A stretch of 38,938 bases of DNA from JBGYPP01 sp041838515. Lineage in GTDB: Bacteria > Bacillota > Clostridia > Lachnospirales > Lachnospiraceae. The notes below the pieces were generated by a model. The model saw only the letters and a program-made list of their open reading frames with translations, searched no databases and had not been told where the DNA came from. How positions within the stretch are numbered: the stretch's first letter is position 1; every line of letters begins with the position of its first letter. A program made the position numbers and the translations under genes. Below, piece by piece: positions 22,323-30,526 of this stretch. The DNA is taken from positions 1-38,938 of the forward strand of contig JBGYPP010000086.1 in the NCBI GenBank assembly GCA_041838515.1, read 5' to 3'.

Positions 22323-24314
22323 TTACAGGTGGAATTTGCGTATCATATATGCCAAGTCCTTGGAAGCCGTGGCCAGATGGCCGCTGGTGGCCTCTATGGT
22401 TTCGCTGATGGCCACCTGCTCCTCCACAGCCGCAGAACACTCCTCAGTAGAAGCGGTATTCTCCTCGGCCAGTATGGTCAGATCCTTGATAATCTTGAAG
22501 AAGCGGTTCTTTACCTTGCCCAGCTCCTCCTGTATGCTGCTCAGATTTTGCACGGCCGCATTGGCCACCTTGATCTCATCGGATATGGCATCAAACTGCA
22601 CCTTGGTTTCATTTACCTTGCCGGATTGCAGCTTCACCGTATCCAGAACAGAGGACATAATGGACACAGCCTCATTGGTATTGTGGGTCAGGCCTGCAAC
22701 AATGGCGGCTATCTCCTCGGCAAATTTGTTGGACTGCTCAGCCAGCGTGCGTATCTCATCAGCCACAACGGCAAACCCCTTGCCGGTTTCCCCAGCCCTG
22801 GCCGCCTCAATGGCTGCATTCAGCGCCAGCAGATTGGTCTGGCTGGCTATGGCCTTGATCATATTGCTGGCATTCTCTATCTGTATGGCGCTGGCGTTGC
22901 TGTCCGATATTACCCTGTTGACCTTTTCCGCGCTGCCGCTTACCAGCTGGGTGGTGGATATCAGCTGTGCTATGGCCTCCACTCCGGTCTCCTTGGCGCG
23001 GATAACGCCTCCGGCTGCCTCTGCCAGGCTCTCCTGGGCCTGGGAATTGGTTTCCAGCAGCTTTTCCATGCTCTCGGCTATGGTTGTGGCCTTTTGCATC
23101 TGGGCAGTCTGGTCCGATACAGCCTCAGCCAGAGCTGCGATGGAGGTGGAAATCTCCTGGGTGGCATCGGAGGAGGTGGCGGAGGAGTCCGCCAGCCCTG
23201 TGGAGGTATCATGTATATTGGTGGACATATTGTTCACGCGCTCTATCAAAAGCCGCATCACCCGTATCACCTTTTCCAGGGATTTGGCCATCAGACCTAT
23301 CTCCCCGCCGGCATTGCCATAGCGTATGCAGGGCGCATCGTCCGCCAGGGCCAGCTGGTATTTGGCCAGATTTTCCAGATCATGGGAGAGCTCGTCTATG
23401 GGCTTGGCTATGCTATGGGCTGTGAACAACACCTGGCCCAGCAGTATGGCTATGGAAACAAAACCCACTATGGACATAAATACAGCCAGTGTCCTGGAGG
23501 GTTCCAGCACCTCGGCCACCGGCACATCCATCACCAGCACCCAGTCCGTATGCGCTATCTCCGACACATCAAAGAAAGTGGACACACCGGCCTTATCTGC
23601 GCGGAAGAAATGCTCCTCATGGGCCAGTATCTGCCGGCCCACCTCCTGGTAAATGCCGTTGCTGATCTCCAGTACGTTGTCCTCCAGGCCATACTCCTTA
23701 TGGGCCACAAAATTCCCGGCAGAGTTCAGCACAAAGGCCTTGCCCGTGGTATATGCCTTGATCTCATTAACCATCTGGGCCACGGAATCCACGAACACAT
23801 CCATGCCTACCACGCCGGCCAGCCTGTTGTTTTGGCGTATGGGCGCAGCCACAGTCAGCACCATCTTGCCGGTGATGCTGTCCGTGTAGATATCCGTAAT
23901 CACCGCCTCCCCCTGGGAATCCGCAGCCTTGGTGTACCAAGGGCGGGAGGTGGGGTCATAATCCGAGGGCGCATCCCAGTTGGAGGCCGTGACAAAACTC
24001 TTGTCCGGGAAGCCCACATAGATATCGCTGATATCGCTATTATTGGCGGCCAGATGGGAGAGTTCAGCCTGCAGCTCTTCTGCGCTGCGCTCCACCTTGG
24101 TCATGCTCAAAGCTAAGCCTTCGACCAAAACCACCTGTTTTTCCAGATACGACTCCACCTGCCTGGCGTACTTCTCCGCCATATTGCCCAAAATCTCCTT
24201 GCTCTCCCCCGTGAGCAGGGCGCTGGAGAACAGGTAGGCGATCAGGGATAGGACAAAGACGATCAGCAGGGCCGGCACGCCTATCCGGATAATCATTTTC
24301 GGTCGAAGTTTCAT
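22323..24314 (-). CDS. Methyl-accepting chemotaxis protein with amino-acid-type dCache sensor
   Basis: A 663-residue transmembrane chemoreceptor. Order: TM1 (about 8-32), extracellular dCache_1 domain (about 35-270), TM2 (about 275-298), HAMP (about 299-350), then the cytoplasmic signalling coiled coil with its tip IASQTNLLALNAAIEAARAGE (about 488-509). The sensor carries Tyr119, Arg124, Trp126, Tyr127, Tyr143 and Asp172, matching the set that binds the amino and carboxyl groups of amino acids in dCache receptors such as PctA. The C-terminus has no CheR-tethering pentapeptide. No chemotaxis or flagellar genes are nearby. AAGGAG precedes the ATG. The upstream gene ends 60 bp away; co-transcription is possible. 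Confidence 0.95.
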   Translation of the reverse strand: MKLRPKMIIRIGVPALLIVFVLSLIAYLFSSALLTGESKEILGNMAEKYARQVESYLEKQVVLVEGLALSMTKVERSAEELQAELSHLAANNSDISDIYVGFPDKSFVTASNWDAPSDYDPTSRPWYTKAADSQGEAVITDIYTDSITGKMVLTVAAPIRQNNRLAGVVGMDVFVDSVAQMVNEIKAYTTGKAFVLNSAGNFVAHKEYGLEDNVLEISNGIYQEVGRQILAHEEHFFRADKAGVSTFFDVSEIAHTDWVLVMDVPVAEVLEPSRTLAVFMSIVGFVSIAILLGQVLFTAHSIAKPIDELSHDLENLAKYQLALADDAPCIRYGNAGGEIGLMAKSLEKVIRVMRLLIERVNNMSTNIHDTSTGLADSSATSSDATQEISTSIAALAEAVSDQTAQMQKATTIAESMEKLLETNSQAQESLAEAAGGVIRAKETGVEAIAQLISTTQLVSGSAEKVNRVISDSNASAIQIENASNMIKAIASQTNLLALNAAIEAARAGETGKGFAVVADEIRTLAEQSNKFAEEIAAIVAGLTHNTNEAVSIMSSVLDTVKLQSGKVNETKVQFDAISDEIKVANAAVQNLSSIQEELGKVKNRFFKIIKDLTILAEENTASTEECSAAVEEQVAISETIEATSGHLATASKDLAYMIRKFHL

Positions 24315-24374
24315 GTCTGTACATCTCCTTTACAATTGGTTTTTTACTGCCAAAGTGCAAGAAAAACCTTGAGC

Positions 24375-25007
24375 CTAATTGCGGCCCCCCTTTTTCTCAA
24401 AGGCCTCTACATATCCCACGATCAGCTCCACGCTGCCCTCCAGCCCCAGCGTGGAGCTGTTGATGCACAGGTCATAGCTGTCCGCCCTGCCCCACTTCTT
24501 GGAGGAATAGTAATTGTAATAACTCTGCCTCTGCTTGTCCTTCTTTACTATCATCTCCTTGGCCTTAGCCAGGCTGAGTCCATAGCGCTCAGATATCCGC
24601 CGGGCCTTCTTCTCCTCTTCGCCGCAGACAAACAGATGCACGCAGTTGGGATAATCCGCCAGCGCATAATCCGCACAGCGCCCCACCATGACGCAGCCCC
24701 CCTCTCCGGCCAGCTTCTTGATGGCGTCAAATTGGGCCAGAAACACCTTGTGGCTAATAGGCATATCCACAAAAGACGAGGCGTTGTAACCAAAGGAATA
24801 GGTATCCATCACCAAATTGTACAAAAAGGAATTGGTAGGCCTCTCATCATGGTTCTGTATCATCTCCTCGCAGAGGCCGCTCTCCTTCGCCGCCCGCACC
24901 AGCAGCTCCTTATCATAAAAAGGAACGCCGAAATGCTCAGCCACCTTGGCGCCTATCTCCCGGCCCCCGGAACCAAACTGCCTGCCTATGGTTATGATCG
25001 TACGCAT
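24375..25007 (-). CDS. Cytidylate-kinase-like P-loop protein (second paralogue)
   Basis: A 210-residue relative of the gene at 12272-12928: P-loop RQFGSGGREIG, PFYDKELLVRAAKESG, MVGRCADYALADYPN, and SYDLCINSSTLGLEG at the C-terminus. The two share layout and motifs along their length but have diverged widely in the middle. This one has its own probable promoter and precedes the chemoreceptor gene. The ATG at 25007, with GGGGGAAG upstream, gives the standard family start. It is unlikely to be the true CMP kinase, which is normally a different subfamily; the substrate is unknown. Confidence 0.85.
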   Translation of the reverse strand: MRTIITIGRQFGSGGREIGAKVAEHFGVPFYDKELLVRAAKESGLCEEMIQNHDERPTNSFLYNLVMDTYSFGYNASSFVDMPISHKVFLAQFDAIKKLAGEGGCVMVGRCADYALADYPNCVHLFVCGEEEKKARRISERYGLSLAKAKEMIVKKDKQRQSYYNYYSSKKWGRADSYDLCINSSTLGLEGSVELIVGYVEAFEKKGGRN

Positions 25008-25053
25008 ACCGCTTCCCCCTTTTCCCCCAGATGTATTCCTTGGTACTTTACCC

Positions 25054-25082
25054 ATTATAATGGAAAGGCCCAAATTGTACAA
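25054..25082 (-). promoter_or_regulatory. Probable promoter of the second cytidylate-kinase-like gene
   Basis: A perfect TATAAT (25054-25059) on the minus strand, 17 bp from TTGTAC (25077-25082, only 3 of 6 to consensus). It lies in the gap after the rluD terminator, 47 bp before the start codon. Confidence 0.5.
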
Positions 25083-25148
25083 TATTCCATACAGAAAAAT
25101 CAAAAATATTTCGTAAATTTTTGTATATATTGGTTAATGCTAACCGAC

Positions 25149-25189
25149 AAAAAACCGCCCATCAGCCCCGGATCCGGGCCAAAAGGCGG
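25149..25189 (-). terminator. Terminator overlapping the end of rluD
   Basis: On the minus strand CCGCC and GGCGG (25185-25189 and 25155-25159) close a stem that contains an inner GC-rich hairpin (CCCGG/CCGGG around AT). TTTTTT follows at 25149-25154. The stem covers the stop codon and last codons of rluD, so coding and termination signals share the same bases. Confidence 0.7.
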
Positions 25190-26082
25190 GTAAAATACTC
25201 AGGGGGCGGCGCCTCCCATTCCATATATTCCCCGGTGCGGGGGTGGCGCAGGCCTAAAACAGCGGCGTGCAGGCATTGGCCGGCCAGGGCAAAGGGCCAG
25301 CTGCGCCCCTTGGCATAGACGGCATCCCCCAGCACCGGATGCCCCAGAGCGGCCATATGCACCCGTATCTGATGGGTACGGCCGGTTTCCAAACGGCACT
25401 CCGCCAGACTGTACTTATCCCAGCTCTCCAATAGGCGGTAATGGGTAATGGCCCGGCGGCCGCCTGGCACCACAGCCATCTCCCTGCGCCTCTGGGGGTG
25501 GCGGCCTATGGGCAAATCCACGCGCCCCTGCTCCGGCTGCGGCCGGCCCAGCAGCAGGGCAAGGTAGCGCCTGGTCCAATCGTGGGCGGCCAGGGTCTGC
25601 GCCAAATGCCTGTGGGCAAAATCGCTCTTGCACACGGCTAAAAGGCCGCTGGTATCCCTGTCTATCCTATGGATTATGCCGGGCCGCAGCACGCCGTTGA
25701 TGCCGGACAATTTTCCCTGGCAGTGGTGCAGGAGGGCGTTGACCAGCGTACCCTGATAATGGCCGGGCGCCGGATGCACCACCATGCCCTGGGGCTTGTT
25801 CACTATCAACAGATCCTCATCCTCATAATAGATGTCCAAATATATGTCCTGGGCCTCCACCGGAGGATATCTGTGGGGCGGCATACGCAGGCATACATCC
25901 TCCCCCTCCTCCAGCCTCTGGCTTGGCTTGGCCGGCCTGCCCCCCAGACAGACTGCGCCCTCCCGTATCAGCTGCTGCACATAGGAGCGGGAGAGATGGG
26001 ACAATTGTTCAGCCAAAAAACGGTCCAACCTCTCCCCCTGCCCCTCTATAGGCACGGAGAGGACATAGCTTTGCTCCTCCAT
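25162..26082 (-). CDS. rluD: Ribosomal large subunit pseudouridine synthase, RluD type
   Basis: This enzyme makes pseudouridines in 23S rRNA, by family probably in helix 69. In the 306-residue protein an N-terminal S4 domain (about 12-70) is followed by the catalytic domain with HRIDRDTSGL (catalytic Asp141) and the canonical ETGRTHQIRVHM. This is the second RluA-family gene of the window; its motifs are closer to consensus than those of the one at 879-2012. Start: ATG 26082; a GTG at 26088, which overlaps the lspA stop as GTGA and has GGAG seven bases upstream, is equally possible. It follows lspA, the common Firmicutes order. Confidence 0.95.
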   Translation of the reverse strand: MEEQSYVLSVPIEGQGERLDRFLAEQLSHLSRSYVQQLIREGAVCLGGRPAKPSQRLEEGEDVCLRMPPHRYPPVEAQDIYLDIYYEDEDLLIVNKPQGMVVHPAPGHYQGTLVNALLHHCQGKLSGINGVLRPGIIHRIDRDTSGLLAVCKSDFAHRHLAQTLAAHDWTRRYLALLLGRPQPEQGRVDLPIGRHPQRRREMAVVPGGRRAITHYRLLESWDKYSLAECRLETGRTHQIRVHMAALGHPVLGDAVYAKGRSWPFALAGQCLHAAVLGLRHPRTGEYMEWEAPPPEYFTRLLARIRG

Positions 26083-26084
26083 AC

Positions 26085-26618
26085 TCACTTCTCTTCTCCA
26101 AAGAAAGCGGCAGACACCCGCCCATCCTCCTTATACAGCCATATCCAGGCCGCCAGCAGGCCAATGCAGCCGCAGACCACCCAGATATCCGCCACATTAA
26201 ATATGGGAAAATCTATCAGGGAAAAATACAAAAAATCCACCACATAGGCCAGCCGCAGCCGGTCTATCATATTTCCCAGACCGCCGGCCGCCACCATGGC
26301 CAACAGTATGCGGGGCAGGGCATAACCCTGCACGGGCAGGCGCCAAAACACCCGGCCTATCCAAAGAAGCAAAATCACGCCCAGCACAGCCAAAAGCCAG
26401 CGCCCGTCCTGCAATATGCCAAAGGCCGCGCCCCGGTTCTCCAGATAGCGAAGCTCAAAAACTCCCGGCCAAAGCGCTATGGCCGCCCGGCCCTTCAGAC
26501 TGGCTGCGGCCCAAGCCTTAGTCCACTGATCTGCCGCTACCAAGAGGATAAGCAGCCCGCCATAAGGGAGCAGGGAAAGGGGTATTCCCCCCTCTAAGCC
26601 TCCAGTCCTCTGCCCCAT
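26085..26618 (-). CDS. lspA: Lipoprotein signal peptidase
   Basis: LspA is the membrane aspartyl protease that cuts signal peptides from lipidated prolipoproteins, such as the LivK-type protein here. The 177-residue protein has four hydrophobic segments and the conserved motifs NRGAAFGIL, GNMIDRL (first catalytic Asp) and FNVADIWV (second catalytic Asp). GGAGGAGG lies 4-5 bases upstream of ATG 26618; GTG 26621 is an alternative overlapping the aroB stop. The gene is translationally coupled to aroB and rluD. Confidence 0.95.
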   Translation of the reverse strand: MGQRTGGLEGGIPLSLLPYGGLLILLVAADQWTKAWAAASLKGRAAIALWPGVFELRYLENRGAAFGILQDGRWLLAVLGVILLLWIGRVFWRLPVQGYALPRILLAMVAAGGLGNMIDRLRLAYVVDFLYFSLIDFPIFNVADIWVVCGCIGLLAAWIWLYKEDGRVSAAFFGEEK

Positions 26619-27730
26619 CACGCCTCCTCCTTATACACCAGCTGCGCCAAGGCCTGCTCCAATTCCCCATCCTCCACATCCTCGGCCACAAAGGCCCTGC
26701 CAACGGCCTCCAGCAGCACAAAGCGTATGCGTCCGACTTCCATCTTCTTGTCCGACTTGGTCAGGGCAATGATCTTTGCCACATCCAGACCGTCCATGGT
26801 AATGGGCAGACCAAAGAATACCATCATATCCCGTATCTCGTAGAACTCCTCCATCTCTATATATCCCCTTTGCCAGGAGATATACGCCGCCGCAACCATG
26901 CCCAGAGATACGCATTCCCCATGGGTCAGCGCAAAGCCCTTGGCCTTTTCTATGGCATGGCCCAGGGTATGGCCGAAATTTAACAATCTCCTCTCGCCCT
27001 TTTCCAGAGGGTCAGCCTCCACTATGCGCTGCTTGATCCGGCAGCTGCGGCCATTCATGGCCTGCAAGGTGGACATATCCCTATCCAAAATCTCCACCAT
27101 ATGCTCCAACAGCCAAACGTAGAAATCCTCATCCCCCAGCAGGCCATGCTTTAACACCTCGGCCATTCCGCTGGAAAACTCCCGCTCCGGCAGGGTAGCC
27201 AGCGCGGACAGATTGGCATACACCAATCTGGGCATCTTGAATGCCCCCACCACGTTCTTGTATCCGTCCAAATCCACACCGGTCTTGCCGCCTATGCTGC
27301 TGTCATTCTGTGCCAGCAGGGAGGTGGGCAGCTGGACAAAATCCACACCCCGCAGAAAAATGGAGGCCACAAATCCCGTCAGATCTCCGACCACTCCGCC
27401 TCCCAGCGCCAGAAGCAGGCACTGGCGGTCAAATCCCCTCTCCAGCAAGAAACGGCAGATCGCCCCAGCCGTTTCCAGCGTCTTGGATGCCTCGCCCGGC
27501 GCCAGGCAATACACTGCCGTCCGTATGCCTGCCTCCGGCCCGCCATAGGCCTCCTCCAAGCCCTCCAACAAGGCCTGCCCATAGAGGGGATATACATTCT
27601 CATCCGAAATAATGCAAAAAGCCCTGTGTTTCCCCAGGGCTTTCAACTGGGGATATAAGGCAGCAAAACCCTGGTCAAAACAAAGGTTGTAATCCTGCGC
27701 CACCCCAGCGCGTATAGACAATAGTTCCAA
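26618..27730 (-). CDS. aroB: 3-dehydroquinate synthase
   Basis: AroB converts DAHP to 3-dehydroquinate, the second step of the shikimate pathway. The 370-residue protein has the NAD-binding GGGVVGDLTGFVAS, DSSIGGKTGVD, YKNVVGAF, and the metal ligands in AEVLKHG, FGHTLGHA and LTHGE. The residue before DSSIGGKTG is Asn where most relatives have Val. No ATG fits the N-terminus; the start is TTG at 27730 with a GGGGG stretch nine bases upstream. The gene sits between sepF and lspA, away from other aro genes, and overlaps lspA. Confidence 0.94.
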   Translation of the reverse strand: MELLSIRAGVAQDYNLCFDQGFAALYPQLKALGKHRAFCIISDENVYPLYGQALLEGLEEAYGGPEAGIRTAVYCLAPGEASKTLETAGAICRFLLERGFDRQCLLLALGGGVVGDLTGFVASIFLRGVDFVQLPTSLLAQNDSSIGGKTGVDLDGYKNVVGAFKMPRLVYANLSALATLPEREFSSGMAEVLKHGLLGDEDFYVWLLEHMVEILDRDMSTLQAMNGRSCRIKQRIVEADPLEKGERRLLNFGHTLGHAIEKAKGFALTHGECVSLGMVAAAYISWQRGYIEMEEFYEIRDMMVFFGLPITMDGLDVAKIIALTKSDKKMEVGRIRFVLLEAVGRAFVAEDVEDGELEQALAQLVYKEEA

Positions 27731-27745
27731 AATTTTTACCCCCTG

Positions 27746-28237
27746 CTACACCCTGTTAAATATCTTGGCCAGGCTCTCATCCTCTTTTTCCGAAAAATCC
27801 CCTTTCAAGGTGATACTGGGCGGAACAATAACAAAAACATAATTGGAAATCTGCTTCATCTTTCCAGACAGGGCAAAACAGGCCCCCAAGGTGAAGTCAA
27901 AGACCCTCTCTGCCACACCGATATCCAAGCCCTCCAGGTTCAAAATCACAGCATGGCCTTTCAACAGTTCATTGACCACCTTCTCCTCATCCTCCAGACA
28001 GGTGGGGTGTATGGAAGAAACATGCTGGCTGCCCTCCGCAGGCCTGCGAACGGACTGGGGCAACTTCTTGTTATGAAAAAATCCGACCCGGTTCTCCTCC
28101 CGAGGCTCCGAAGCTTCCTCTACAAGATCTGCCTCCCTGAAACCTGCCTCCCCATCATCCTCAAATCCATCCTCATCATCCAGATCATCCTGGTCAATTT
28201 TCCCAAATTTTGCCAACACTCCCAACAATCCGCCCAT
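27746..28237 (-). CDS. sepF: Cell division protein SepF
   Basis: SepF anchors FtsZ polymers to the membrane and shapes the septum in Gram-positive bacteria. The 163-residue protein has a short N-terminal amphipathic anchor (MGGLLGVLAKFG), an acidic linker (about 15-75) and the C-terminal SepF core (about 80-160) with VNELLKGHAVILNLEGLD, RVFDFTLGACFALSG and YVFVIVPPSI. The ATG at 28237, with GGAGG upstream, gives the proper membrane-anchor start. It follows yggS as in most Firmicutes, but aroB instead of ylmG/ylmH comes next. Confidence 0.94.
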   Translation of the reverse strand: MGGLLGVLAKFGKIDQDDLDDEDGFEDDGEAGFREADLVEEASEPREENRVGFFHNKKLPQSVRRPAEGSQHVSSIHPTCLEDEEKVVNELLKGHAVILNLEGLDIGVAERVFDFTLGACFALSGKMKQISNYVFVIVPPSITLKGDFSEKEDESLAKIFNRV

Positions 28238-28283
28238 AACAAACACCTCCACCTGCAAAAATATGCCCAAAGCCTATGAGGGG

Positions 28284-28979
28284 CTAAAAATACTCCCTAT
28301 GGCCAAAAATAGCTGAGCCAACACGTATCCAAGTGGCACCCTCCTCCAAAGCCGCACTGAAATCTCCGCTCATGCCCATGGACAAATGCCCCATCTTTAC
28401 ATTATCAATATTTTTCCCATGTATGTCAACCGACAATTGCTTTAAAGCAGCAAAGACAGGCCTGTTCTGCTCCCCATCCTCCACCAGCGGAGCCACAGTC
28501 ATCAAACCCTCCAGGGCTAGATTGCCCATGCGCCCACACTCCTTGGCCACATCCTCTGCCTCCTCAGGCCGTAGACCATATTTGCTAAGCTCTCCGGCCA
28601 TATTGACCTCCAGCAGTATGCGAGGCCGCAGGCCGGCTTTGGCCGCCTCCTCCTGTATGCGGCGGGCCAGACGCAGGCTGTCCACGGAGTGTATACAGTA
28701 TACATGAGGAAGCAGCGCCCTCACCTTATTGGTCTGCAAATGGCCTATCATATGCCAGCGTATGTCCTGGGGCAGTTTGGGCGCCTTCTCCAGCAGCTCC
28801 TGGACCTTATTCTCCCCAAAATCCCGCTGCCCCACCCGGTATGCCTCCATAATATATTCCGCCGGCCAGGTCTTGCTGACGGCAATCAAGGCTCCTGCAT
28901 CCAGAGGCCGTCCCCCTCGCCTCAGCGCGAACTCCATCTCTTGGCGGATCAGCTCCAAATTGGCAGATATATGTTTCAA
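28284..28979 (-). CDS. YggS/PLPBP pyridoxal-phosphate homeostasis protein
   Basis: A PLP-binding single-domain protein with an alanine-racemase-like barrel that balances vitamin B6 and amino acid pools and has no known catalytic activity. It is 232 residues with the PLP lysine in IAVSKTWP, FGENKVQE, WHMIGHLQTNKVR, SVDS, LEVNMAGELSKYGL, LEGLMTVAP and the C-terminal LSMGMSGDF and VRIGSAIFG-like VRVGSAIFG. The TTG at 28979 has GGAGG seven bases upstream; the GTG at 28985 abuts the same RBS too closely. It sits between the membrane-fusion-like gene and sepF. Confidence 0.93.
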   Translation of the reverse strand: MKHISANLELIRQEMEFALRRGGRPLDAGALIAVSKTWPAEYIMEAYRVGQRDFGENKVQELLEKAPKLPQDIRWHMIGHLQTNKVRALLPHVYCIHSVDSLRLARRIQEEAAKAGLRPRILLEVNMAGELSKYGLRPEEAEDVAKECGRMGNLALEGLMTVAPLVEDGEQNRPVFAALKQLSVDIHGKNIDNVKMGHLSMGMSGDFSAALEEGATWIRVGSAIFGHREYF

Positions 28980-28981
28980 GC

Positions 28982-30442
28982 TCACTCCTCCCTGGGCGCC
29001 GGCTCGTGTATGAGCTGGCTGTCTTTTACCGCTCCGGCATCCAGCACTATGTAATCAAAAACCCGCAGTCCATAGACTGTGTTGGATTTCACTATGGCAT
29101 AGGCATCATTCTGTTCCAAAATCTGAATTTGACGAAAATCTGCATATCCCTTGTTCATATTGTATACGCCGGTCAGCCCCCTCTTCCGGCTGATGGTATA
29201 CACTTCCTGGCTGTCATTTTTGAGCAGAACGGCTCCAATGTCCAAGAAGCTCACATCCACAAAATATTCTCCTGCCTCCTCATCAAAGTGGTATAGGTTG
29301 ACTATCTTGGTGAAATCCGCCCTGTTTCCCTCGGAGTCAAAACCCTGTATGGTCACCAGCCCGGTTCCAGGCTGACGGCCCTCCGTCTGGACAAAGGCCT
29401 CCGGCACCAGGTAGAAATCCTTGTCCACAATGGCGCTTAAGGGTATCTTCAAGCCCGTTTCCTGAGCCAGCAGCAGCTCTATATCCAGATATCTCCAATC
29501 CACAAAGGCCAGCATGGAATGGTTCAAATCCAACCGCACATAGGTATTACCGTCCCGGGCAGGCACTGCGGACACTCTGGCCCAGGCCTCATACTGGTTT
29601 TGCAGAAAGCGGACCTTGATATATTGCTCATCCACATAAGCCTGGGCCACCTCCGGACTCTCCGGCAAAAAGACCAGTATCCATTCCTCTCTGGTATTCA
29701 CCTTGTACAGCGCATCCCCGTCCGCCACCAGCCGTCCGCCCTCCAGCAGGGTCTTTTCCACACCCTGGCCGCTGACCAGATCCTCGGTTAAAACCTGGGT
29801 GAGGTCGGCAGCCAGGCCTATATCCTCCAGCCCGTCCACCCAATAGGACAGTATGCCCGCCTCCTGGTTGCGGACAAAGGAGGAATCCATCTGGGACAGT
29901 TCCGCCCCCAGGCTCTCCAGCACGCCGGCATTGGCCATACGCACCACATCCTGCCGAAGCTGCTGCTTGAAGGCATAGGCCCCTTCAAAGCGCGCCGGAG
30001 AGTAATCATGCATAAAGCTGCGTATCTGGTTGCGGAAATCCTCTATCTGGGCATCGTCCAGCCCCGAGTCCAACAGATCCTGCCCGTCCAAATACTCCTG
30101 CATCCGGCCGCTTCCATCTACCAGGCATACCACATCCCCCAGAGCGGCGCGCATACCCTCGCCGGCATAGTAGTGTATAGTGCCGGCCCCGGAGGATGTG
30201 ACCACCAATTCATCCCGCAGAGCCAGCGCCTTGTAAATCTTATTAGAGGAGAGGGAACCCTCCTGCACCTCATAATTCTTGATATGGGGCTTGTTCAGAT
30301 AGGAAAATAAGCCAAAGGCCACATAGAGGCAGAACAAGCCGAAGAGAATATAGACCACAGGCACCTGCATGGGCCGTCGATAGCGGTATATCTTTGCCTG
30401 TGTATGCTTTTTTTTCCTTTTCTTTTTTCTTCTTTCCTCCAC
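28982..30442 (-). CDS. HlyD/membrane-fusion-like single-pass protein of the sepF locus
   Basis: A 486-residue protein with a very basic cytoplasmic N-terminus (RRKKKRKKKH), one transmembrane segment (about residues 28-46) and a large external part resembling HlyD-type membrane-fusion proteins: lipoyl-like beta segments (about 65-110 and 240-300) around a helical stretch (about 120-230). In Clostridia such a gene often lies just before yggS and sepF; its role is unknown, perhaps in the divisome or envelope. I place the start at GTG 30442, which has AGAGGAG six bases upstream. A more upstream GTG at 30484 is the loop of a terminator hairpin and lacks an RBS. The stop overlaps the region of the yggS start. 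Confidence 0.8.
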   Translation of the reverse strand: MEERRKKKRKKKHTQAKIYRYRRPMQVPVVYILFGLFCLYVAFGLFSYLNKPHIKNYEVQEGSLSSNKIYKALALRDELVVTSSGAGTIHYYAGEGMRAALGDVVCLVDGSGRMQEYLDGQDLLDSGLDDAQIEDFRNQIRSFMHDYSPARFEGAYAFKQQLRQDVVRMANAGVLESLGAELSQMDSSFVRNQEAGILSYWVDGLEDIGLAADLTQVLTEDLVSGQGVEKTLLEGGRLVADGDALYKVNTREEWILVFLPESPEVAQAYVDEQYIKVRFLQNQYEAWARVSAVPARDGNTYVRLDLNHSMLAFVDWRYLDIELLLAQETGLKIPLSAIVDKDFYLVPEAFVQTEGRQPGTGLVTIQGFDSEGNRADFTKIVNLYHFDEEAGEYFVDVSFLDIGAVLLKNDSQEVYTISRKRGLTGVYNMNKGYADFRQIQILEQNDAYAIVKSNTVYGLRVFDYIVLDAGAVKDSQLIHEPAPREE

Positions 30443-30467
30443 CAGCCACTCCTCTGCCCTATCTATA

Positions 30468-30498
30468 GAAAAAGCCTTGGCCACGCCAAGGCTTTTTC
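30468..30498. terminator. Bidirectional-type hairpin with a GTG loop
   Basis: GAAAAAGCCTTGGC (30468-30481) pairs perfectly with all 14 bases of 30485-30498 around a 3-base loop. The arms carry AAAAA and TTTTT, so a terminator shape results on both strands. On the minus strand it lies 28 bp after the PilT-like gene and just before the membrane-fusion-like gene, reducing transcription between them. The loop reads GTG and is in frame with the next gene but is unlikely to be its start. Confidence 0.75.
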
Positions 30499-30526
30499 AT
30501 CATCCCGGCACCTGGCCCGGATGGCA

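Noticed and set aside
22329..24116. Very long plus-strand open frame (595 codons) opposite the chemoreceptor gene.
   Set aside because: It is the antisense shadow of a clear MCP gene; the Gly/His/Tyr-rich reading resembles no protein family.
30443..30484. GTG at 30484 as start of the membrane-fusion-like protein.
   Set aside because: It is the loop of a perfect hairpin and has no good RBS, while GTG 30442 has AGAGGAG at proper distance.
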